Assembly (NCBI GenBank): GCA_030686995.1
Contig: CM060692.1
Coordinates: forward strand, 11,389,465 to 11,453,464
Length of the DNA: 64,000 nucleotides
Reading direction: 5' to 3'
Origin: Artemisia argyi
Lineage: Eukaryota > Streptophyta > Magnoliopsida > Asterales > Asteraceae
Below, one piece after another: positions 55,944 through 64,000 of the stretch (its first letter is position 1; each line of letters opens with the position of its first letter). Made by a program: the position numbers and the translations under genes. The notes under the pieces are model-generated. The model was not told the DNA's origin, did not search any database, and saw only the letters and a list, made by a program, of their open reading frames with translations.

Positions 55944-57760
55944 TAAAAGTTTGATCTATAAAGAACTTTTGGCATAAAAACATATGTCACGATTTTGGTA
56001 AAAAATAAATAAATAAATAAATAAAATAAAAAAGATGTAATTAACAAATATTTAGTTATAAATTTTAAATAAATTATACAGACTTAAGTAAAGTTATTAG
56101 TTTCATATTTTTGATACTTTTATAAATTTAATATATAACTCATATAATTTATACCTCTGGACTTATATTATTCATCTTTATAATATTAAGTAATAATATT
56201 ATTCTATCTTTATAATATTAAGTAATAATATTCATAATTTTTATTTTATTTTAATTTTTTTACTTTTTTTATACACGTTCAATAAAAACTCATTCTATTC
56301 ATCTTTATAAGTATAATCTGTCTGCATACACAAGTTTAATTAAATACATAAAAAAAATTATAAACATGAATATAAATATCAAGTGAAGGTTGGTCTCATA
56401 GGTTATTGTAAGATAAAAATAAATACACAATATTGTACATATAGCAACGACGCATGTAAATTCCTTTCATAGTTTAAATAAGGATATTCGAAAAGTTTAT
56501 TTTTCGAAGGTCATTGCGTGCTATTAAATATGTATTTATGACTAAAACATGATATCGATGGTTAAATTTAAACAATATCAATCTTAACACCATGTCAATT
56601 AAAGAAAGACAAATCATTTATCCAACAAATGTATATACAAAATATTAATAGATACTTTATTTTTTATATTTTTTTATTATTATTTTTTTTTTTGATAATG
56701 CCTGCGTGTGCACATGCATAAGCATAAAAGATTTTAAATAATGTTAAGGATATATTGTATTTAACAACCACGTTTTAAATACAAATAAGTAAAATTTAAA
56801 TACATTATGATTTATGTTAAAACTTAAGTTAAAACACATCACAAAACTTACATAAGGTTATCTAGTCATCTAACTAGATACAAATTACAATAAAGTTAAC
56901 TATTCTATCTTTTTTCTCAAACGATAAAGACTAACTACAACACAAAAATAAAATAATAATTAACCGTTTCTTTGATCTCTACTCTTTCTTTATCGCTTTT
57001 CGTGATTTCCATGTCACACTAACAAACACAACATTATCTAATTATAATTTAACACCCATAACCCATGTGAAATTCAACAAATAGCCATCATCCGTGACTA
57101 TGATTGCGCTGAGCAGAATACCCGCAAGTCGAACCGAACTGATGAGACCATGTATTTTGGTCCGGTCTTCGATCTATCATTTTTTGTCATATTTGGTCTT
57201 CGGTCCAGTCAAATTCAGTTCGGTCTTACGCACAACCGGCCATTTTGCTTTGTTAGACTAGACCAAACCGACGAATCGAACCGAACTAGAACATTTCGAT
57301 CTAGTGTTTTAGACAACTGGCTTTCATTAACAAATGGATGAATCACATCTAAATAATCATCTTTATATTACATCACTTTACTGTATTTTTGAATATCACT
57401 TTAAAAGAAAAAAGGAAAAAAAAAAGTGAAAAAGAATATTGTATTTTCAAGTATCATCTATAAAAAATGACTAGAGACAAAAGTAATTTGATTAATTTTA
57501 AAATAAAATATTTTATCCTAAAATTAAGCTAAAAGTGTTTAATTGAGAAGTGAGCATACATAAATTTCCATTTTTTATAGTTTCTTTCAAAACTAAAATC
57601 TACTAGTATTGTTTTCCGCACCAATCACAACTCAAACTAGAAGCAAGCATCGATAACTTCAAACACCACCGATCACCACCACCACCACTTGCACCACCCA
57701 AACTGTCTTTTTCCACTAACATCTTAAAATATTATTCCAAGATTCCATTTTTATTCCTCA
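55944..57760. other. AT-rich intergenic and upstream region of the phosphatase gene
   Basis: No gene. At about 57130-57310, CGGTTCGGTC-type words in both orientations suggest an old relative of the MITE at 13736-13994, without clear ends. Confidence 0.4.
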
Positions 57761-57768
57761 GCATATTC
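57761..57768 (+). promoter_or_regulatory. P1BS-like PHR1 binding site
   Basis: GCATATTC fits GNATATNC, the phosphate-starvation element bound by PHR1-type factors. It lies about 16 bp upstream of the TATA box and 77 bp upstream of the start codon of a phosphatase gene. A single 8-mer can occur by chance. Confidence 0.5.
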
Positions 57769-57783
57769 CCATAATAACAACCT

Positions 57784-57796
57784 TATATATATAAAA
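57784..57796 (+). promoter_or_regulatory. TATA box of the purple acid phosphatase gene
   Basis: TATATATATAAAA, 49-61 bp upstream of the ATG, followed by an A/C-rich leader typical of plant 5' UTRs. Confidence 0.7.
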
Positions 57797-57844
57797 AAAA
57801 CACACATTACACATTACAACACTACATCAACCAAGATTCCAAAA

Positions 57845-60800
57845 ATGTTACTCAAGAACAATCTTTACACCATAACCTCAAAAGGGTATTGTTATATTGC
57901 GATAATATTACTGGGTTTAAATTTTCTTGGAGTGAAAGCTAAAGGTGACGGAGATATAGTGACAACACTTGATGGGCCATTTACGCCTGTGACTGTGCCT
58001 TTAGATGAAAGCTTTCGTGGGCATGCTGTGGATTTGACTGAGGATGATCCACGTGTTAAGAGGAATGTTAAAGGGTTTGAACCTGAGCAGATTATGGTAT
58101 CACTTTCGAGTGGTTATGAGTCTGTTTGGGTTAGTTGGGTTACAGGTATTATAGTTTTATTTTTTATTTTTTTTTATTTTATTATTATTATTTTTTTTTG
58201 ATAGTTATGAGTCTGTTTGTAGATTGTGATTTGGATAGTTAGAGGTTGTTTTGGGACAATGGGATTGCTTATTTTTAGCTTAAAAGAAAATGGGCCAATA
58301 AGCACTTAGGGAACCCAAACACTTTAAAAGTGCTTATTCTTTAAAAAACGCAATTAAGCTAGTAAGTAGTTAATTTGATTTGGGTTTTGGTTATAATGCT
58401 GAAAGTTGGTGGTGTATGTAGTTAGAGGGTGTTTGAGGCAATGGGATTGCTTGTTTTTAGCTCATAAGCAAATAAGCCAATAAGCAATCCAAATACTTTG
58501 AAAGTCCTACTTAATAAGATATATTATAAGTCTGTTTGGGTTGGTTGGATTACAGGTATAATAAAGTTTTTGACTTTTTCTTTTATAAATTTTATGTAAG
58601 TTGGTATGAATGTGATTTGGGTTTTGGGTTTGGATTATAATGATGAAGCTTTGTTACTTTAGGAGTAATTGGTTTAGCTGATAAGTTTCAAAATAAGCCG
58701 GAAAATTTTGGCTTATATGCATAAGCTGAAATGAGATAAGCTCATAAGCCAAATGAAAGCTTAAACAAACACCCCCTTAGCTTATTTCTTAAAAAGCCAG
58801 TTTTTCGGCTAATTTTCTAGTTTTGAATCATAATAAGTAGACCTTCTGAAAAAATAAGGTCATACGCCTGAAATAAGCTAAAACATATGCTTGTAAGTGA
58901 TTAAATTCATGGTTTTTTTAAAAATCTTTATCACTATGTTAATAAATTGTGATTTGGGTTCTTGATTATAATGATGAAAGTTTGTTAATTTGTTTAGTTA
59001 GAGGGTGTTTGGGACAATGGATTACTTATTTTTAGCGAATAAGCAAATAGGCCGATATGGCAATAAGCAATCCAAATACTTTAAGAGTGCATAGTTCTTT
59101 TAAGAAACCACAACTAAGGTGATAAGTACTTAAGATACATATGATTCTGTTTGGGTTAGTTGGATTTCAGGTACAAAATTGTCACTTTTTTTTTTTTTTT
59201 TAATAAAAAATTTGCGAATTGTAATTTGGGTTTTTGTTATAATGATGAATGTTTGTTCGTTTATTAGTTAGAGTGTGTTTGAGATTGCTTTTTTAGCATA
59301 TAAGCAAATAAGCCAATAAGCACTTGGCAATTCAAACACTTTAGAAATGCTTATTTCATTTTAGGAAAAATACAATCTTGCTGATAAGTACTTAACACCC
59401 CCCCCCCCCCCCCACCCACCTTTTTTTTTTCTTTTTTTCTTTTTTTTTTGGCTTATTTTATAGTAGTTTTAAGTTATAGTATGGTTGTAAGTCAGACAAA
59501 AGCTGAAAAATTGAGCTTCATGAAGAATATGCCAAACAGAATAAGCTTAAAAGCCCGATAATAAGCTAAAACAAACACTCCCTTTACTTGGTTATATGCT
59601 TGTAAATGATTAAAATTATGAATTTATTAATCTTTATTACCATGTTAATTGTGGGTGTTTGGCATTATGTTTCTGTATCATATTTTTGGTTTCTGTATCA
59701 TATTGTGGTAAGAAATGATCAAATAACGTGCAAATGCAGGTAAATTTCAAATTGGGGACAACATAAAACCATTAGATCCCAAGAGTGTAGCTAGCGTTGT
59801 AGAATATTCCAAAGTTAAATCTTTGAAGACTCAAACTCAACAAGCGGAAGGTTACTCTTTAATTTACAGTCAGCTATATCCATATAAAGGCCTTAAAAAC
59901 TACACTTCTGGTATTATCCACCATGTTCAACTTAAAGGTTAGATTCAGAAAAATAACTTAAAATTTTAATGTTTTCCATATAAAGTCCTTCACGATATCC
60001 TAAATTTTGAAGTATGAATCTTGCAGGATTGTCACCGGATACTATTTATTATTACAGATGTGGTGATCCTTCGATTAAAGCGATGAGTGATGTTTTTACA
60101 TTCAAGACTATGCCTATTTCTGGTCCTAAAAGTTACCCGAAAATAGGACTTGTAGGTGATCTTGGTCTAACTCATAATACTACATCAACGGTGAGTCACT
60201 TGATCAAGAACCAACCTGATCTTGTGCTACTTATTGGAGATGCAACTTATGCTAACTTGTATCTAACAAATGGAACTGGTTCGGATTGTTATTCTTGTTC
60301 GTTTGCAAATACTCCTATTCATGAGACCTATCAACCGCGTTGGGATTATTGGGGAAGGTAAATGTTTTTATCTTGTCAGATCATTCTGTAAGGGGGTGTT
60401 TGGGTATGCGTTTTGAAACTTTTTTTTGGGTAAAAGGGAACTTCCACCCTGGTAAAATATGCGTTTTGAAACTTATTATCTGATTATTCTGACTGTAACT
60501 TCCATTTGCAAATAACTAATTATCTTGTCACCTATTTACCCCCTTTAGCTTGATTTGAACAATTTTCACTTTCATTTCATAAACGTCTCAACTTGTTTTC
60601 TATTTTCATTACTTTCAAAACACATATCCAAACACCTCCTAAGTCATATGTTTTTGGTCTTGAACATATTGATTAACACTATTGAGCAAAAATATTCAGG
60701 TATATGCAGAGACTAACATCTAAAATACCAATAATGGCAATAGAAGGTAACCATGAAATCGAAGAACAAGTTGAAAGCACAACATTTACAGCTTATAGTG

Positions 60801-61962
60801 CACGATTCGCGTTTCCATCTGAAGAAAGTGGTTCAAAATCCACCATGTACTATTCTTTCAATGCAGGAGGCATACACTTCCTAATGCTCGGTGGCTACAC
60901 TGCTTATAATAAATCATGTAAAAATCAATCTTGTTTACACTTTATAAACTTCTGGTTTTTACTTTTAGATATGAGTCATGATATGTTTGTGTGATTGTTC
61001 ATACAGCGGACCAATACAAGTGGTTGCAGAGGGATTTAGAGAAAGTTGACCGGGAAGTGACACCATGGCTTGTCGGAGTTTGGCATCCGCCTTGGTATAA
61101 CACGTATGTGTCTCATTACAAAGAAGTCGAATGCATGAGGGTCTCTATGGAAGAACTATTGTACAATGCTGGTGTCGACATAATTTTCAATGGTCATGTA
61201 AGTGTTTCTGATCGTTTTCTCGGGGTGGTAATTTCGAATCATGGGTTGATTTGGGTTGCTTTCAGTCTTTAACGGGTCAAATAAAAAAATAACCAAAAGG
61301 TCAATGGGTCACCTGGACCCAATTAGTCAAACAAGTTTGGTATGTATTACAGTACCTTTTATTTCTCAACCTGTAATTGAATAGCTAAAATTTATAAAAA
61401 TGGGTGAAAGTTTTTTCCCCTGAACCCGTTTTGACCTTTCTACTGAACTCGCCCATCTTTCCATGTATACCTTTTTATGATACAAAAACTGAAAGTAATT
61501 TGCGAAGCGTGCAAGTGTTTGACTATTTACTCTTAAAACCTTCAGGTTCATGCTTACGAGAGATCAAATAGAGTATATAACTACACATTAGATCCATGCG
61601 GTCCGGTGCACATAACAATAGGTGACGGTGGAAACCGAGAAAAAATGGCAGTTGAACATGCCGACGAACCTGGCAACTGCCCAGAACCATCAACCACACC
61701 AGACTCATTCATGGGTGGTTTCTGTGCATATAATTTCACATCAGGCCCCGCAAAAGGGAACTTCTGCTGGGATCGGCAGCCTGAATACAGTGCATATAGA
61801 GAAAGTAGCTTCGGGCATGGGATACTTGAGGTAAAGAACGAGACACATGCATTATGGACATGGCATCGGAATCAAGATATGTATAATGAAGTCGGTGATC
61901 AAATATATATAGTCCGGGAACCTGAAAGATGCCCTGTTAACCTATGCAGATCAGTGAAATGA
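57845..61962 (+). CDS. Purple acid phosphatase, PAP15-like, six exons
   Basis: Exons 57845-58145, 59740-59937, 60027-60357, 60700-60917, 61007-61197 and 61546-61962 all have GT..AG introns and add up to 1,656 bases (551 aa), matching family length. The enzyme hydrolyses phosphate esters with a binuclear Fe-metal centre; the PAP15 group includes phytases. Visible: a hydrophobic signal segment (about residues 14-32), the N-terminal fibronectin-like domain, and the metal motifs GDLG, GDATY, GNHE, a WH before PPWYN, and GHVH (split over exons 5-6). The fourth motif reads GVWH rather than VXXH, a variation also seen in PAP15-type proteins as I recall. Secreted or vacuolar by inference. Intron 1 (1.6 kb) is repeat-filled and intron 3 carries a MITE. 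No damage seen. Confidence 0.93.
58146..59739 (+). repeat. Intron 1 tandem units including copies of the exon 1 end
   Basis: The exon 1 end (TATGAGTCTGTTTGGG...ACAG before GT, 58115-58145) recurs at 58206-58220 (partial), 58525-58555 and 59140-59170; the last two keep CAG before GTATAA or GTACAA. Each is followed by diverged TGATTTGGGTTTTGATTATAATGATGAA and AGAGGGTGTTTGG...AAGCAATCC blocks. The intron seems to have grown by duplications of a unit spanning the exon-intron junction. Confidence 0.75.
59398..59458 (+). repeat. Poly-C and poly-T tract in intron 1
   Basis: About 16 consecutive C residues, then ACCCACC and a long T-rich run. Such C runs can form i-motif (G-quadruplex on the other strand). 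Confidence 0.85.
60392..60639. mobile_element. Tourist-like (PIF/Harbinger) MITE in intron 3
   Basis: It starts GGGGGTGTTTGGGTATGCG and ends CATATCCAAACACCTCC, inverted ends of about 27 bp with a few mismatches, 248 bp long. A 3-bp duplication TAA flanks it (60389-60391 and 60640-60642). Confidence 0.8.
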
Positions 61963-62253
61963 AGCTGGTCATACCATAACAAACGTTACACACTTACACG
62001 TTACGGTTATTCAACAATACTTGTATAGCATATGTGGTCGCTATAGGGCGATTTCCGCCCATGATTTGTTGTCAGTTGTAATGTATTTGAATTTTGTCAT
62101 TAAATTATCGTTTAATAATTTAATGATAAATTTCTTGGATTTTGATATATATTAAAGTTATGCTATGCTATATAATGAAAAATTCAAGTCAAAAAACTAA
62201 ATGGTGTTAACAAATTGTACTAATTAATCATCTAGTATCTAAATATAAGCTAT
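61963..62253. other. Convergent 3' region between the phosphatase and X8 genes
   Basis: 291 bp between the two stop codons on opposite strands. AT-rich and likely to hold both 3' UTRs. AATAAT-type signals are present but I cannot assign one. Confidence 0.5.
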
Positions 62254-63306
62254 TCATGAAGACAAAATCTTTATCAAGTGAAAGATGAACAAGAATACTA
62301 TGAATATGGTATTGAAATGTAAGACTCTTGAAGCGTTTGTAGCTTTAGAAAACGGCGGGGTGTCTAATGTGGGTACATTGCCGTTACCAAGTGGCGTAAA
62401 CCCTCCTCCAACTGGTGGCGATGAAACAGTGCCTGGAACCGGATTTGTGATTGGTGTTGTCCCTCCTGCAGTGCTGCAATTATATGGTCATAAGACACAG
62501 AACGCACAACAAACCAAAACCGCAAACACCACAATCAATAGCTAGACTAGAAACTTTGAGATCTACCAAAATTCTCAAACAATTTGGGTATAGCATAATT
62601 ACTATTAGATAATCATTTGAGGGTCTAATTAATCTTATCCGAAGTATCAGTTCTAGAGTTGTTTACTCAAATCTGTTATCTCAGTCTAGTCATTTGACCA
62701 CTTTTTAAAAATTTAAGGGCTTATGGTGCTTTGTTACATCAAAAGCAACTTCAAACACTATCTTTTGCATTGTATTTTATTACACTTGATTATCTCATTC
62801 AAAGTTCTTATGAAAACCATAAGTTTTCACATTTTTTAATATAAGTATTTATATATATTTCCCAAGATCCATGCATGTTCAGAATTCTTGTACAAAGAAA
62901 AATAATATACAACAACTCATAAATATGCCTAAAACACAAAAACAATGGTGAAAAGTGCATACCCAGGAGAAGGAGGATAAACACAAGATCCATAACTCGG
63001 GTCAGTTTTAGCAATAGTAGCAGTCCCAGAAAAGTCACAAGATCCAGCAGCCATAGACGTACGCATATAGTAACTATTAAACGCGTAAGAAGCATGCGCT
63101 TGTATAGTATTAGGAAGAAAACACAACCCTGTGGGCTGCAAAGGTGCACAATCTGCACCAGCACTGCAGGCATAGTCCAGTGCTGTTTGCAAAGCTTCAC
63201 GTGATGCGTCGCTTCTAGCAACGCACCATGTAGCTGCGGTGAGCCTGCCATGAAGAACCAGTAGCACCACCATGATGAGGATAGGTGCATTGGATGGTGT
63301 GACCAT
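62254..63306 (-). CDS. X8 (CBM43) domain protein, plasmodesmata callose-binding-like, two exons
   Basis: Exon 1 is 63306-62963 and exon 2 62473-62254; the intron has GT..AG ends and the sum is 564 bases (187 aa). The protein has a signal peptide (residues 1-25, ILIMVVLLVLHG), then the X8 domain WCVARSDAS...ALDYACSAGADC...GLCFLPNT...ASYAFNSYY...CDFSGTA...DPSYGSCVYP with its six conserved Cys. Exon 2 encodes a Gly/Thr/Pro-rich linker (TAGGTTPITNPVPGT) and a hydrophobic C-terminus (FNTIFIVFLFIFHL) suitable as a GPI-anchor signal. X8 proteins of this layout bind callose at the cell wall or plasmodesmata. Exon 2 is inferred from frame and domain continuity; the plus-strand frame over it is a shadow. 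Confidence 0.85.
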
Positions 63307-63426
63307 TTTGTGCTAAGTGCTTTCTTTTTTCAGTCAAGGGACACAAAAGAGAAGTATGTGTGTTGGTAAAGTACAAAAGAGATGGAGAATGAGTAAGAGA
63401 AAGAATATTTTGTTTGCTTTAATAAA

Positions 63427-63434
63427 TATTTATA
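63427..63434 (-). promoter_or_regulatory. TATA box of the X8 gene
   Basis: The minus strand reads TATAAATA about 120 bp upstream of the ATG; a purine-rich leader follows. Confidence 0.5.
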
Positions 63435-64000
63435 CTATAATATTAATTTAATAGATTTACAATCTTACAAACATTTCTTTTTGCATATTCATGAAGTTTC
63501 ATCAAGTGAAAGTGAAAGTACTAGTGTTTTAATTGATCCGGTCGAGCTACCTATTCACGGTTCAATCATATTTGTTTTTCAAAACCGACTTTTAATTTGG
63601 TTCAACTGGCCAAGTCAACCTGAGTTTTAAAATACTTAGTGAAACTAAAACCATAGAATCAACAACTATGAGAAACCAATCAAGCTAGAGGTTAGCAAAA
63701 CAAACTAGTTATTAAAGTTTTCCTAACTTTTTTTACAAACTATATATATCATTTGTCTAAGTATCGCAATATTTTAGCTTGTCTAAAAAAAATTCTGCTA
63801 CAGTTATCAAGAATTTACTCTACTTATAACTACACTCGTCATGAAGTGATTTAATTGTACATCTCCAAATGCGTGTGTGAAAACTAACTAAAAACCACAT
63901 GCATATAAAGGTGGCAAAAAAACCGAAACCGGAACCGGAACCGACAAAAACCCGAAGCCGAAACCAGTGACGAAGCTAGAAAATTTTCAGTGGGGGGTCG
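63435..64000. other. Upstream flank of the X8 gene and start of a transposon-like repeat
   Basis: No gene. From about 63910, GGTGGCAAAAAAACCG and CCGGAACCGGAACCG words begin a repeat of the CCGGTT type. From about 63965, GTGACGAAGCTAGAAAATTT resembles the end of a plant transposon; it runs out of the window. Confidence 0.4.

Noticed and set aside
57130..57340. Further hAT-type MITE with CGGTT words
   Set aside because: Composition is similar to 13736-13994, but no terminal repeats or target duplication could be found.
62285..62545. 86-codon plus-strand frame
   Set aside because: It is the opposite strand of the second exon of the X8 gene, whose minus-strand frame has clear family sequence.

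Overview
The window is plant nuclear DNA from a eudicot, probably a member of the daisy family (Asteraceae). It is AT-rich and eukaryotic in structure: introns, TATA boxes, no operons, and long terminal repeat (LTR) retrotransposons nested in DNA transposons. The family call is inference. It rests on the copia-type element at 28400-40695, whose Gag and long third ORF resemble proteins I remember as very abundant in Tanacetum and related composites; no search was run.

Layout. 1-9700 holds no recognisable gene. It is repeat-derived sequence with a 3.5-kb solo LTR (1745-5278), a hairpin-rich array (5568-6180 and beyond), a tRNA-like box pair near 6862-6918 and a cluster of CGTCA palindromes (9242-9504). 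10142-13247 is a broken LINE ending in a TAA repeat. 13728-15843 is a PIF/Harbinger-type element that carries only a broken Myb-like ORF and has a hAT-type MITE inside its left terminal inverted repeat (TIR). 16778-17966 is an ankyrin/PGG membrane-protein pseudogene.

18954-52395 is the remains of a second PIF/Harbinger element (transposase fragment plus Myb/SANT gene). It was broken twice by LTR elements. A Ty3/gypsy element (20078-44795) sits in the Myb/SANT exon and itself contains a complete copia element (28400-40695). A coding-free element with 3-kb LTRs (45687-52384) sits close to the PIF right end. The gypsy element and the coding-free element share primer-site, TATA and 3'-end features, so one may mobilise the other.

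52399-57760 is AT-rich intergenic DNA with a SINE, MITE-like and foldback elements and a truncated second LINE copy between TAA repeats.

Two host genes look intact. A six-exon purple acid phosphatase gene (57845-61962, 551 codons after splicing, PAP15-like) has a PHR1-type P1BS motif just upstream of its TATA box. A two-exon X8-domain callose-binding-like gene (62254-63306, minus strand) converges on it. These two are the only apparently functional host genes; nearly everything else is mobile DNA in various stages of decay.
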